Source: Zerene cesonia (lineage: Eukaryota > Arthropoda > Insecta > Lepidoptera > Pieridae). Taken from it: a stretch of 64,000 nucleotides of DNA. The position numbers and the translations under genes were made by a program. The DNA is taken from assembly GCF_012273895.1 (NCBI RefSeq), contig NC_052114.1, positions 9,901,927-9,965,926 on the forward strand, in the 5' to 3' direction. Shown in pieces: positions 34,579-46,917 of the stretch (the first letter of the stretch is position 1; every line of letters starts with the position of its first letter). The notes beneath the pieces were generated by a model, which did not search any database, was not told the origin of the DNA, and worked only from the letters and a program-made list of their open reading frames with translations.

Positions 34579-34643
34579 AAACTATGCAAAAACTTTTGTT
34601 TTAAACTACTATACTAAACTATGCAAAAACTTTTGTTTTAAAA
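34579..34643. repeat. tandem duplication, 37-bp period
   Basis: aaactatgcaaaaacttttg at 34579 recurs exactly at 34616, each followed by ttttaaa. A shorter duplication 'acccaaccatc' lies just upstream (about 34537-34567). Confidence 0.85.
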
Positions 34644-36464
34644 AATTTAAGTGTATTTTCGATCCTAGAACCCACTACGTATGTTCACACAACCACACAA
34701 AAGGGCCAGAACAATAAATAATCTGAAATATCTTACACAGCGTTACGCCTAATTAAATATACCACGAAAACATTATGAGTTATATCCCTGATTATTACGA
34801 ATATATCATTCTGTGGCACCGGTCTCCTCTATGTTAACATAAGCTTGAAGAATCTTCGAGAAATATTACTGTTTTGAAAAAATATCGCAATGTAGGGGTC
34901 ATTTACTTGACCGATGTCTTTGTTTTCTAGTTAATAAACATATTTGATTGTTTTTAATTTGTATAATTTTGTTTATTAGGTCTTTTTTCTCTTTATATAT
35001 AATTGCGAAGTATTTTTACGAACTTAGTCACACAGAAGATTCGTTCGAAAAATATTCATTTGAAAAAATATTAAACCGCCTCACATGGGAGCACATGGAA
35101 GGCGAACAAATAACCAACTTTCACATAAAACAGAATCATCAAAATCGGTTCACCCACCACTGAAAATCTAAGTTAACAGAAAGATGCAAAATATTATCGA
35201 ATCGAGAACCTCCTCTTGAAGTCGGTTGAAAAAACAATTTTACCACGAAAAATATCGCAGCCACATCAAAATAAAATCCAAGCATAACGAGACTAAACCA
35301 ATAACAAACTAATAAGAAAAGATTGAAGCAAACCCACTAACAATAAGTCACAAATAAACGTTATACAATAAACAAGCTATTAACACAACATCGAAACAAA
35401 GTGTAATTCAAACATTTACAATTACGCCATTCCAACAGACGACACTGTGTCCGCTGGATATGCAAAATGGAGTAAAAAATTTCCTGTGTCGTGCACAGTG
35501 GCAGTTGTGTGTGAGTTGACACTATTATGTTGCCGACGCCAAGTTTTGATGATTATTGCTTTATTAACCAATATTGAACGAGATTGTGGCTGGTGGCACG
35601 AATAGTGGTTAGTTACATTTAATCGGTTAGTTAATCTACGGTTAAGATATTTGATGTGATTTAGTTGAGCTCAAACTGCGGATTCAAGTATTGATTTAGT
35701 TGTGAATCCGGATTGTATGTAAATAAAATAGTTTGATTTAAAAACAAATAATGAAGATCAAATCGAGACGATGACGTATTTCGTATCGGATTTATATAAA
35801 TAAATGGTTACAGATATGATCAAGTGACAACACTATTTCTAAATAGAAATAGTATCGTCATTACACACATGACGTTTAGACATACGTCTATAGAGCTCTT
35901 TACTCCTACATAGTTATACTCGATCGAAATTTGTTTACTCTGTGTTACGAAACTCTTTTACTCTACTCATTCACATATTGTACATGTATGACTACATACT
36001 ATTGCTGTATACTATTCATAAGACTGCTTTAATGATCAGCATATTCAATGAAACATAGGCTCTCAGACATACACGCCTAGATCATAATAATATGCCCTAA
36101 CTGTAATCTTTTAAATAAGTCCATTTTTTTTTATTTTATTTAAAAAAAAAAAAAATGTTAATAAAGTAAATTAATTCTTCCATCTTGTGGTTTCACGTGG
36201 TTGCCTCTGTAATTATATACATCTTTTCATCATTTTATGTATCCCCAATAATGTATTTCTCTACTTCAACAACTCTTTCATAACAATGTTTTCATCTCTA
36301 TTACGATGAGTTTGTTAGATTAATTCTGTAAACTTTCCACAAAATATCTCGTTCACTTGATCTGCACACGTCTACTAAACCATGACTTCCAGTTAAACTA
36401 AACTTAACCAATCTTTCATTAACTATCGTTTAAACAAATCGTGTAACTACATACAGTTCCCGCG
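34644..36464. other. no gene; repeat fragment and a possible constrained patch
   Basis: 35085-35230 is a minus-strand relative of the repeat at 4745-4872 ('atcaaaatcggttcacccac', 'ttgaagtcggttgaaaa'). 35420-35560 is mixed in composition and holds atatgcaaaat, a POU-like octamer. A short inverted repeat ACTATTTCT / AGAAATAGT lies at about 35831-35852. Confidence 0.4.
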
Positions 36465-36545
36465 GGAGCCGCAGTTAGCCGCCGCGTCGCCGCTTGATTG
36501 GGACGCTCGTAAACCAATCCGCGCCGACTGCTGACTAGTGATGTA
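36465..36545. other. GC-rich patch
   Basis: 'tcccgcgggagccgcagtta', 'gccgccgcgtcgccgcttga' and 'aaccaatccgcgccgactgc' form an 80-bp GC-rich block with the palindrome TCCCGCGGGA, an unusual composition for this window. 'accaat' is a CCAAT-type word. It could be a promoter or conserved element; no transcript evidence. Confidence 0.35.
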
Positions 36546-36788
36546 CCGAATATTTACGATAATTTGCTATAATTTTTTATCGATATGCCTTCAACACAGT
36601 ATCAAATAGATAGATATTCTGAAGAACACACATGACATTTTTCTGTGATTTGACTGGAGTGGATCCTGAATTTTAACTTAAAACAAATTTCCAACTCTCG
36701 TAGTCCAATTAACGTATTTTTTAAAGAATGGGAAAATGTTTTCATACTATAACATGTATCACAAAATCATTTTAATCATAACTACATG

Positions 36789-36993
36789 GTATTAAACAAA
36801 GTCGCTTTCCGTAGGCTGTGGGTTTGTATACTTAGATCTAAAGATCTAAGTATAACGTTAAAACGTTACGCTCTATATTTTGATGCAGTTTTTTTAATAG
36901 ATAGAGTGATTTAAGAGGAAGGTTTATATGTATGATAACATCCATTAAGCTACTCCGAAATTAACACGGGCGAAACCACGGGCAAGTACTCGA
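36789..36993 (+). mobile_element. Lep-D copy carrying an internal palindrome
   Basis: Family blocks 'ttaaacaaagtcgctttc', 'aatagatagagtgatttaag' and 'aggaaggtttatatgtatga', ending 'gcgaaaccacgggcaagta'. At 36827-36854 it holds TATACTTAGATCT aa AGATCTAAGTATA, a perfect 13-bp-arm palindrome not present in the sister copies, followed by AACGTT twice. Confidence 0.8.
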
Positions 36994-37871
36994 AAAAACA
37001 CAATTAAGAATTGTAATAATATTAAGTTTTATTGTATATTGTAGTCACAATATCGAACCTGTAACTCGCACATCACTATTCATAATTTTAAGCAATTTGA
37101 ACTTAACGATAATCGCACGACGAAATAAGAAAATTTTAGTACACCATGTTTTTATTGTCATTGAAGACAACAATACCACGCCTTACTACGGTTTAAAATT
37201 TTATTTTACTTTCGGGATATTTTATGAGTATTTTTGAACATGTTACATATATATATATTAACGGATTGTTATAATTGTTATAATATCTTCATTCTGTATT
37301 GTATGCATGGTATAATAATGGCTAAAACTTTAAATTTAATAATTATAAAATTATTCAATGATAATTTATTTGTATGGCGAACGCTAGTTGCTTATTGAAC
37401 CGTGGTGATTTAATAGTTCAAAGTTTTAATCAGAAAGCCGGCAATTTGAAATTACGAGTTTAAATTGATCTAGACGAATAGTTCCATTACTTAAATGATT
37501 AAAGGCATGTGAGATTAACCAACCCGCAAGTAGCTGACCAGGGGCGCTGATTTTCCTGCAAAAGAAATATATATGAGTTGATGATAATGAATTATTTTTT
37601 ACTAAAACTTTTTACACATAATAGCAGTAGGTATAGGAGTAGAAAAAAAACAAGTTTCACATAATTTTTTTGCATAAAATTTTCAATTGAATTTAATAAA
37701 ATCATAACCACTTTGATTAATTTTACAGTGGGTCATGAATATAATTTATGATAAAGATAAAAAAAAACTTTGTATACTGTGGTTTGTTTTATTAAGTAAT
37801 GTACCTCGTCCATGTTTGTTAATGTTAGTCCGATGATGGCGATATAACCCATAAACCATAATTTGTTTGAG
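36994..37871. other. no gene recognised
   Basis: AT-rich sequence without a supported feature. Confidence 0.4.
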
Positions 37872-38010
37872 TAAAAAAAGAGTTTCTTCCTAGTTCTTCT
37901 TTCTTCTTTATACAGAGTTTCTTGCCAGATCTACTGTAAATGTATAACTGCATAATATGACGATTCAAAGGTTCTTCTATAAGAAGTCCAATTGAATAAA
38001 TAAATGTTTG
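37872..38010 (+). mobile_element. LINE 3' end, 5' truncated
   Basis: 'agagtttcttcctagttctt', 'cagagtttcttgccagatct' and 'attgaataaataaatgtttg' fit the 3' UTR type 'gtttcttgccagttcttctc...ttgaataaa' that I associate with lepidopteran LINEs. The 'gagtttcttcc(t)agttcttct' block appears twice in altered form. Confidence 0.6.
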
Positions 38011-38999
38011 AGTTAGAATTATGTTAGTATTAGTATGAGAATTATGTTTTCATACTTTCACAGCTAATTCGATTGGGATGGACTTTGATGTAATACTTTT
38101 GAGAGAGCTAATTTAATATTGTAATCGCTATTCTATCGTGGCGCAAATAAAGCTTAAAAAAGTATATGTTATCTGTGCTCAAAGTGAACATTTTCGTTTA
38201 TTGTTACGAATGCTTTTACTTGGATTTTTACCTCACTAGCGGTCCGCCCCGTCTTCGACCGTGGTATGTTTTTTTCTCTCCATACATACCTTACTCGTGG
38301 CTTTAAAATTTGGTGAATCAGTTTTATCTATATAGATTATTTATTATTATTTACAAGTTTATATCGTATCGTATCGTATGGTTTAAACGGTACTACAGTT
38401 TAACAAGTACGAATTCAAGAGAGCTATCGTAAAATGTGTTTTGTTTGACAACTAGCTGGCTTTCTGTGTATCCACCATTTAATTTTATGTATGTTATTAT
38501 TTTTATTTTGTGGCCACTGAGAAATATCGTTACGTTAGCTCTTTGGATTCTAATCGGCAAACATTTTGTCAGTTATTTTTTAAATGAAAAGAGAAATGCA
38601 AGGTTAAGACAATAATTTTTAGTTTTATGCCGCGTGGTCAGAGAAGTTTCCCATAGGAATGAAACGTTTAACGGCGGTAAGTGCCCAATGACACTCAGCA
38701 CTAACCTCCACGCTTATTGGTTGTGATGTGAAAAAAAGGTAAAGAAACCAATAAAACCTTTCGCATTTTAAATATTAGTGGGGATTGAAAAACAAACAAA
38801 TCTACGATCTGTCAAACAATATAATAATAAATAATACTTAATTATTAGAAGGTTAGGTTTAAATATTAAAGAGATATTATTTTCCCTTCAACATATTTCA
38901 AATTCTTCAATGTTTAAATTTTTAAACATTTATAATTAAACCCAGGTATGTACTTCAAAACTCCTCTTACATTTTCTCACTTGCTGTAACTTCATGAAA
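38011..38999. other. no gene; Lep-B head fragment at 38236-38272
   Basis: 'cactagcggtccgccccgtc' and 'ttcgaccgtggtatgt' are a Lep-B head without the rest. A short ATCGT tandem lies at 38365-38380. Confidence 0.45.
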
Positions 39000-39169
39000 G
39001 CGCGCCATCTAGTTCAGTTTTAGAGAACCTTAAGTATAGCAATAATACCATCTACAAAAGAACAATTTTTTTGTATAGCCCAGTATTGAGTAGAACGTCG
39101 TTTTATTGCGATTTCATAGAGGGCGCATTGCACTAACATGTTTCTTACATACATCACTAGATGGCAGTG
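39000..39169. promoter_or_regulatory. cluster of CTCF-like motifs
   Basis: Three sites within 170 bp: 39000-39014 (minus, aactagatggcgcgc, 12 of 15 positions of CCASYAGRKGGCRSY), 39115-39129 (plus, catagagggcgcatt, weaker) and 39155-39169 (plus, cactagatggcagtg, 14 of 15). The opposed orientation and the spacing would suit a boundary element. None of the repeat families here carries the motif. Occupancy is not shown. Confidence 0.4.
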
Positions 39170-39348
39170 TTTCAATATACTCTAAAAAATTAACAACAAT
39201 CAAATTATGTAAATTTAGATATCACTAAAATAGCTATATCACAGTTTTTATTTTTTCAACGTCTATAAAAATGGAAGTAATTAATAACAAATTGTTCTAC
39301 CTATGTAATAATTTATTAAAAGTATTAATCTATTTATTTATGAAATAT

Positions 39349-39678
39349 GTGGTAGTCGAGTACGCTTCGGCACGAATTGGGCCAGCTCGTACTGGGGAAG
39401 TACCATAACCTTACAGAAGAACGTGAAATAGCATTCTGCTGTGTTTCATTCGGTGAGTGAGGGAACCGGAGACCCATATCCTTTTCCTTACCCTTCCCAG
39501 TCCTTTCCTTTATTCCTCTCGCCAATCCTTTCTTAATCCCTTAACAAAATAAAGTCAGCAATCCATAATATGTAGAGGCGTAAGGTCTGCAAGGGACCTC
39601 TCCAAATGTTCATGGGCGGTGGTAACGCTTACCATCAGGCGTCCCACCAGCTCTATTGCCGACTGTGACATAAAAAAA
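39349..39678 (+). mobile_element. SINE-1 copy (subfamily a), full length
   Basis: It starts gtggtagtcgagtacgcttc, then 'aattgggccagctcgtactg', 'ggaagtaccataaccttaca', the pyrimidine-rich body, 'tagaggcgtaaggtctgcaa', 'gttcatgggcggtggtaacg' and 'gactgtgacataaaaaaa'. At about 330 bp it defines the complete unit with the 47105-47440 copy. No clear pol III box can be picked out, so SINE status is inferred from size and tail. Confidence 0.88.
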
Positions 39679-41799
39679 TTGATTATGAAAAAATATTCTG
39701 CCTGATAAGTTACAATTATTTTAAACCGTTCGCGTTCGTTTCCATAAAATAAGTGTTTGTTCGATCGATTTATTACCCATAAATTTATATAAAATAAAGC
39801 ATTCTATAAATGGGTTAAGAATTTTGTACAGTTTCATAAGCATTGTTATATTATTTATTACAATTGTAATTTCATTATGTACCTTATCAATGTTACAAGA
39901 TATCATTCTCAAAAATTATGGAACAAATTTTAAATGAATACCTAAATCACAATGAATAATAATACATTATTGTTTATAGCTCCCAAAAAATCTGTAATAA
40001 TTCCAAATACTCATAAGTATTGAGACAAGCACATGAAAAACCAGCCTAAGACGTGAATATATAGATAAAAAACAAGGATAGAAAATAAAAAAAAATCAAA
40101 TTGTCATAACTAGACCAAATTTAATCAGGACCACACGGAAGCACCAGCTTTCAAATAAAGAAGAAACACCGAATTCAGTTTATCCAGTCGAAACTCTGAG
40201 GTAGAAGAGGTGAAAGCAAAAATACAATCTAACCGTCTCCTTATTTCAAAGAAGACAAGATACTCCAGCCTGAAGCTTTATGGCCACACCTTTACCATGT
40301 CGATAGGAGCCACACTTCCGTGTTCAAATATCGTCTTTTGATTGCGCTATATTTAGCGAGTGCCCTACATTTCCGATATCTGGATAGAAGGAGATACAAC
40401 TAGGTGCTCAGGTGATGTTTGATCTATGTTTTATCTAAACAGATCAACAAACATAGGATAGGTAAAAAAAATTAAGTAACCTGCGCGGAAAGTTTATATT
40501 TAAGAAACTTCGTATGATAATGGACTGTCGGATTTAGAAGAGCATTTATGAAGATGATATTTAAAAATATTTCAAAATAGTATTACATTATAGGTATTGA
40601 TTAAAGTAATAAGTTTAGTATATACCTAATACAACAAATAATATATAACATTAAAAATAATTCTTTAATAAATTTTATTTTTTTTTTTAATAAATTTCTT
40701 TTTAGTTACGTTAAAATACTAAATTATTAAAAATCCAGTGTAATAAAGATGAACAATAATATAATTTCAGTGATGATATTTTTTTAATAACGAAGGTTAG
40801 TCTCACGGAAACGTGATAACGACTGGACCAATTTGAATATTATAACCGCTGTATCTAGATACAATTCAAATCAAATTCAAAAGATGTTACAATTCAAAAT
40901 TCACTCACCACGCAACAAACTAACCCCCAAATTCAGATGTTCCAATAAACCCGTCATGTAACAGAATCCAATATAGTATCAAATGAAAACAGTCGATGAC
41001 CACTATTTCCCGACTTATATCGCGGTGGCGACCTATTTTCCTACACTCGGAGTGGGCGAAAGCTCAAATAGACGAAACGTGTGAATGAATATTAACTCAT
41101 AGCTTACTCACACACAGCTCTTAATTAGTCACACATTGACAATAGTGGCATATTAGATCCTGTCTGTTTCTGAAAATACTGCGTTTGCTTTGTTAGAGGA
41201 TTTTTGGAACTCCCCGTACTGGAAAATTTTGTGTGATAGCCTTTGTTTTTGTCCTTTTTTGGTGCGTGTATAATATATTATTTCGTACAAACTTCGAGTA
41301 AATAGGTACGTTTTTGTAACAGCTTTTTAGCTGTCAACACGGTATGCTCGAAAGTCAGTCAAATAATTTTCATACAGTGTTTAACAATGGTTAGGATGAT
41401 TCACGGAAGGTATCTGATGTATATTAATTAATAATTCATATTTTCAAATATAGTTGTTGAAGAAGAAAATCTGCTGATGGACAGCTTTCTCTACTGGGAG
41501 CTAATGAATTTCGCAATGCACAGATCACATTATGTCCGTACGGTTCCGATTAATTTTTTAGTTTCAGTATACGCTCTATGCCACGAGCTTGTAATTAGAG
41601 AAGATATAGTTAAAACTATTCCATACTATCCTGGCTTCAAAGGATACCTATAGACACGTCTTACATATTAAAAAAATACTAGTGTAGTAGGCATTATCAG
41701 TAACCAAAAAAATAAAAATACTCAACGTTATTAAAATCATCAGGATTGAGCAATTTATAGCATCTTAAATACAGACACGTCCCCTTAAATTCGCAAATG
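39679..41799. other. no gene; diverged repeat fragment
   Basis: 40120-40205 ('ccacacggaagcaccagctt') is a minus-strand relative of the repeat at 4745-4872. The frame at 39721-39912 has no domain. The rest is AT-rich. Confidence 0.4.
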
Positions 41800-41805
41800 A
41801 ATCGT

Positions 41806-41926
41806 CCCGAAGCGCGGGACCCGGCGGGGTGAGGGGTGCGGGGTGCGGGGCGTCGGGTGCGGGGGGCAGGGGACCACCGGCGCACGCGGTGCCCTGTGAT
41901 ACGGCGCGCGACACGGCCGCAGTACT
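41806..41926 (+). other. GC island with a G-quadruplex-type run
   Basis: About 120 bp of very GC-rich DNA in an AT-rich setting. On the plus strand 41826-41872 has seven runs of three to six G separated by two to four bases (GGGG TGA GGGG TGC GGGG TGC GGGG and onward), which meets the usual G3+N1-7 rule several times over. The opposite strand is correspondingly C-rich. The 88-codon frame on the minus strand is Pro/Arg-rich because of this composition and is not called. It may be a CpG-type promoter patch or an expanded GGGGTGC repeat. Confidence 0.75.
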
Positions 41927-42151
41927 TTGTTAGTGAGGGGGAGAAAGTTGCGATATTTTTCATGATTTCTAAGTAATACGTTGATTACTCATAATTCTGA
42001 AAAATTTAATTACCTATATCTAGATATTTCACTAAATAAAATTGATGTCAATAGATATTTAACTTTTTACTGAAGTGCTTTAAGAAGGTACGAACGATTT
42101 GTAATGATTTTTTTTTATTTAGAACCTCTTTATTACAATTATAAGCAAGCT

Positions 42152-42443
42152 CATAATCATCATCATCATCGCCCATATATGTTGCCACTGCTGGGACACA
42201 GGCCTCCTATGAGGGTTCAGGCCATAATCCAGCACGCTGGCCAAGTGCGGGTTGGCAGATGTCACAAGTCGTCGAACTTTTGATTCTTGGACATGCCGGT
42301 TTCCTCACGATGTTTTCCTTCACCATTTGAGCAGTAGTGATCTTACACATACGCAGATAAATTGAAAATTCAATTCCGTTCCTGCACGCCCGTCGGGTCT
42401 CGAACCCCGACTTATCGATTTTAAGTCCCAGGTCCTCACCAGC
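42152..42443 (-). mobile_element. SINE-2 copy, longest, with tRNA-like head
   Basis: On the minus strand: 'ggtgaggacctgggacttaa', then 'ggggttcgagacccgacg', a pol III B-box-like GGTTCGAGACC, then 'gtgaaggaaaacatcgtgag', 'gccaacccgcacttggccag' and 'cctcataggaggcctgtgtc', ending in a perfect GAT repeat (about 42152-42170). This copy shows that the 10022, 20841 and 22316 copies lack the head. Confidence 0.88.
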
Positions 42444-43952
42444 TTTCAATGCTTTTAACTCGTAATATCGTAATATTATTGTTAATTAACATTCAAATAC
42501 TTATATATGCCTTTCAACTGAAATCTTTTAAGATACCATCCTTCACACGGGTAATATTATATTTTTTTCATATTCTGCAATTTTGCTTTTACTTTTGTAA
42601 AGTTCTATATATAAGAACGGGAAGTATAATAAAACCAATAAAATCATTTGAAACCAACTTTAATAAAAGGAGGCTGTTCTCGATACGACGGTGTTCTTTC
42701 AACCAGTTATGAAGTATCACTCATAACTTTTTACTTGTTGAACCAATTTTGACGATTTTTTCCCTATTTGAAAGCTGGTGCCTCTCGTTTGAATTTCGCC
42801 TATTTCTAAGAGCTCGGAGGTGAAAACATATTTATTCCATACAGCCCGAGGTCCCAAACCTGTGCAGGGTGATGAAATAAACAATAAATTGATATCTCCC
42901 TTTTCTCAATCGGTTAAAAAATATCCCTCCACGGCGCACACGAATAAATGCGCACGCGCACTTTTTTCGCTCTTATTTTCTCGCGTTGTGCCAAAATTGA
43001 GTTGTACGGATTTGACTTTTTGCCTCGCCGGCGGTCCGATAACCCGTGTTTGTTTATTTATTTACCGACTTGGAAAGTGGAGGGTGCGTTGGTTTTTGGA
43101 CAATCGCAAATTTATCAGCTTTTCTTTGTGCTGCTATAAAATCCGTTATCCAATTAGAATGTATTGTAGAGCAATATCATCTTTAAGAAAATAACATAAA
43201 TTTATGGTATTTTGATTACTGCCAGTCTGACCAGATTCATACCCCTGTTTAATCTATTTTGATACTTTGATACTCTTAATACATTTATGTTTGGCATCAG
43301 AACAATCTAGATTTGATGAAAATTATTTAAATTTTGAGTAAATATTCCATGGAATCATTTAATTATAATTATTTTTGATAAGCATTCGGCAGCTAGATAT
43401 GGAATAGCTTCAATGCCAGGCACTCTCACGACACACAACTATATTCTGATTTATTTTTAAACATACCAAATTTTCGAATAAAACGTTTATGTGACTTGGA
43501 AACTGCTTGTGGCTTCTCAATGATACTGACGAATATAAACGTACGACAACCGCTTCCTGTTATATATTCTATTCACTGTTTTAAGCATTCGTTACAAACC
43601 TATCATTTAAGCCACATAGGATTAATAATTCACCATTGATACGAAATAAATACTTCGGCACATTTTTTTATCATTTTCATTGGCCACTGCTCCTATTGGT
43701 CTAAAAATGATGAGACAGAGTTATTGACTATGATAGCGGGTTGAACATCACAAACATAATTTTACAATTTGAAGGTTTATAAAGAAATAGTACTTTCCAC
43801 ATTTAATTTAAATAAGTATATGTGACACAGGCATCTTTATTACGTTCTAAACTATGTAATAAATAAACTTAAATTAGCAAAAATAATAATTTTCCACAAA
43901 ACAAAAAAAAACAAAACACGTCTGATCACCGATTGTTGTAGATGTTCTTCAT
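42444..43952. other. no supported gene; repeat fragment and GC-richer stretch
   Basis: 42735-42795 is a plus-strand relative of the 4745-4872 repeat ('ttttgacgattttttcccta', 'gaaagctggtgcctctcg'). 42890-43110 is less AT-rich ('gcgcacgcgcactttttt', 'tcgccggcggtccgataacc'). The 124-codon frame at 42820-43194 begins inside the repeat fragment and has no domain, so it is not called. Confidence 0.4.
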
Positions 43953-44193
43953 AAATCACCTAAATAGTGAAGTCCCGTATCCCCTAGTGGGGTATGGGAC
44001 AGATGATGTACATCCGTTTCACTGATCGATTTTCTTTAGGGACAAGTAGGTGATCAGCCTTCTGTGTTCTGCCAGACCGAGACATTTTTTTTTTTGTGCG
44101 TCCCCACCGGGAATCGAACCCAGCACCCCTCGGTTCTACGCTCACGCGTTAACCACTGTATCAAGGAGGCGGTCACATCAAATCACCTAAATA
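43953..44193 (-). mobile_element. SINE-3: tRNA-derived SINE with 14-bp target duplication
   Basis: Target duplication aaatcacctaaata at 43953-43966 and 44180-44193; element 43967-44179. On the minus strand it starts 'gaccgcctccttgatacagt', with an A-box-like ATACAGTGGTTA and a B box GGTTCGATTCCC. After 'gtggggacgcac' and an A-run comes 'gtctcggtctggcagaac', then 'atcgatcagtgaaacggatg', 'tacatcatctgtcccatacc', and the end 'gggatacgggacttcact'. It is the freshest-looking SINE in the window. Confidence 0.9.
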
Positions 44194-45559
44194 ATTAAAT
44201 ATAAACGACCAGCGTTAATTCAGAAACAGATGAAAAACTGTTTTTTAGATAAGTTATTCAAATACAATTCCAACAATCCACCACTCCAATCCCAAACCTC
44301 AATCATTTAGTATTTAACTCGACTGAAATCCCAAAGCGCTGCGCATAAAGATTACACATACCCACTCGCTTCAGTAATATTTAAAAACCTCCACACAATA
44401 GAGTACTTATCTCAACGGTGGTCGCCAATATGAGGTCTAAACGATATCAGTGTCTCCAACATCCACAACGCCGGTGGCATTTCCATTTTTTTTCCTCGTC
44501 ACTCCCGTAGAGGTAATAAATCAAGTCAATAGTTAATTATTTTGATTAAAACTGAGGCAGAGATACCAATTTCTGGGCCACTGTTTATAATTTAAGGGCG
44601 ATGGATGTAATTTTCGTTCATGCAAATTATTTGTACGGGAGATTTTTTGTTGTAAGATTCAATAGACAAATGTTGCGTTATTACTTAATCAGTATTGAGT
44701 TAATACTCATGAGTCATACTAGTCATACGATATTGTCGTACGATACTATTTAACTGTGAGTTAGTCGTGGTATGCTAATATATACTTATGAGTAGTTTTA
44801 AACATATTATTGTAATATGCATAATGTGGTATTGAAGTTTTCTTGTTTTCTAGTAGACTTTGCATTTGACAGTTGAAATCATTAAAAAAATTACTTATGA
44901 CTCGGACATCTTTACTGAGGCAATGAGGTAAATCTTTGTTGAGAAAATATTTAGTGACCGTTTCAGTTTGCAATACATATTTGATCTATTTTGAGTGGTT
45001 ATATAATATAGAACATAGTTTATATTTCATCAAAATGCTTTATTTTTCTCCAACGTAATGGTATTCCCATTAACTTACGTAGGTTTTAGTTTTCGATCAA
45101 ACGTATGTTTACAGACATAACATTTATCTATTAAATATACAGACAAACAGTTTATTTGTTCTATATAATAGATTTTCAAATTCTCAACAATACATCAGTA
45201 TGGTTTAATTGTGAACATTACCTTTAGATCTCTAACAAAACAGACTCAAACGGGTCGTTTACAACAAAAATATTAGCTGATTGATTTCTCACAGTCCGTG
45301 CCTCCCGACAGACGGACAATCAAATAATTTGGAACACCTATACGTGTCTTTTTGGGCATTATGCACCTTTGTGTTGTTGGTTAAGCCCCCATTAGGGGTT
45401 CAGAACACGTACGCGCAAATAACGTCATTGTTATTTCTTTCTGATGCGCCGCGCGTAGAAATACTGTGAAATTAATATTATTTTGATGGTTATATGTTGA
45501 GAGAGAGCTTTACAAGCTGATGCCGCGACTTCGTTCGACTTTTGACATTCACACCAATC
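44194..45559. other. no gene recognised
   Basis: Small frames at 44761-44973 (minus) and 45281-45469 have no recognisable domain. Confidence 0.4.
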
Positions 45560-45564
45560 ACACT

Positions 45565-45777
45565 AATATAATAATATTATAAATGTGAAAGTCTGTTTCT
45601 TTGGATGTTTGTCCGTCAATCACGCTGAAACTACTGAACGGATTTTGATGAAATTTGGTATACAGACAGGGTATGAGCTAACTTGGGTGATAGGATGCTT
45701 GTTATCCCGACTAAATGCTCCCTTGGGATAAAACAGAAATTTTGGTATCCAGACGGAGCCGGGAATAACGTCTAGTT
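45565..45777 (-). mobile_element. Lep-E-type retroposon copy
   Basis: 'aatattataaatgtgaaagt', 'ctactgaacggattttgatg', 'aaatttggtatacagacagg' and 'ggagccgggaataacgtcta' give a nearly intact element reading towards the left. Confidence 0.75.
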
Positions 45778-46914
45778 AGATATATAACTTGCAGATGGTT
45801 ATTTCATCATGGCGCCATATTGTAGGTACACATTACACGTATACAATTTGGGTCATTTAAATAATTTTAATATAACTATTTCACTCTTAATGAAAAGGCA
45901 AATACAAAAATTAAGTATAGTAAGTTTTACAGTACAGAATATGGCAATAAATTTAATTAACATCATTCCTTTTTCCATCGCATTCGGATAAAGCACAATT
46001 TCTAATGCAACGTAATAAACTTGAATAACATAGAAACAATAATTTTTATTAAACGCCAAGTCAATAAACGGAGCACAAAGGCTAAGTCGATGTAATATAC
46101 CGCGCGGCTCAGTGGTGGTGCCCCGTCTCTGTCCCATTCGATGCAAATTCTCACATCGACCGCCTTGACGTGTGGTACAAGTTGTGTGCTCAGCGATTTG
46201 TACGCTAAGCGGAAGCGGGAGAGAATATGAAGTTTATGTGATGCGTTTGAATGAGATGAACAGTGATGATCAATTGCAGGCGAATAAACTATAAATTACA
46301 CTATACAAATGTATATTTTTTGTATTTGAAACTTTTGGGAATTTTCTTCATAGATCATCGAGATTTTTTTACTAGAATCCTCATTATGTTCAGCAATATA
46401 AATGTAATTATTGCTAAGTTAATACAAAAACTTAATCGTTAGATAATAGGTACTATATTTTTGAAATTAAATCACTTATGTTTTTGCTATTTTTATTTCA
46501 ATACAGAGCTCTCATTCATGAAATTATGTTGAAAAATTGAAGCGTAAATACAATTTTAAATAAATTCATTTGAAGATAACATATTATACATTAAAAATAT
46601 GATAATGGAAAACAGAAAATTGAAATCACTGTATATTGGACCAAGCCCTTTGGCATGTTGGGAATGTAATATTCACCTCCGCAGTTAAATAGAATTATTA
46701 AAACGAAATAGGGAACATTTTATGCAAATTTTCTTTCGGGATAAGTTATATGAGAATTTATTAGCGTTTATAATGAGGAAGTTAGTGGATGCGCTTAGGA
46801 TTGGAGTGATAATCGAAGTAAATGAATGTTACTGCTAGCTTCAATATATAATTATTCTTATTGAATAATCACTTTTAATACATAGTAATATATTATACAT
46901 GGTATATATAGTAT
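45778..46914. other. no gene; mixed-composition patch at 46090-46220
   Basis: The patch has 'ataccgcgcggctcagtggt' and 'gaccgccttgacgtgtggta'. Frames at 45809-45991 and 45853-46146 overlap head-on and are not called. ggcgcc lies in 'catggcgccat' at 45809-45819. Confidence 0.4.
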
Positions 46915-46917
46915 TTT

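Noticed and set aside
41697..41963. Pro/Arg-rich small protein on the minus strand
   Set aside because: The composition is dictated by the G-rich island; no start context or conservation can be argued.
22316..42170. CRISPR-like array
   Set aside because: Repeated words recur as dispersed SINE copies with variable spacing and flanks, not as regular direct repeats; the genome is eukaryotic.
42820..43194. A 124-codon gene
   Set aside because: The frame begins inside a diverged repeat, has no domain, and overlaps a second open frame in another phase.
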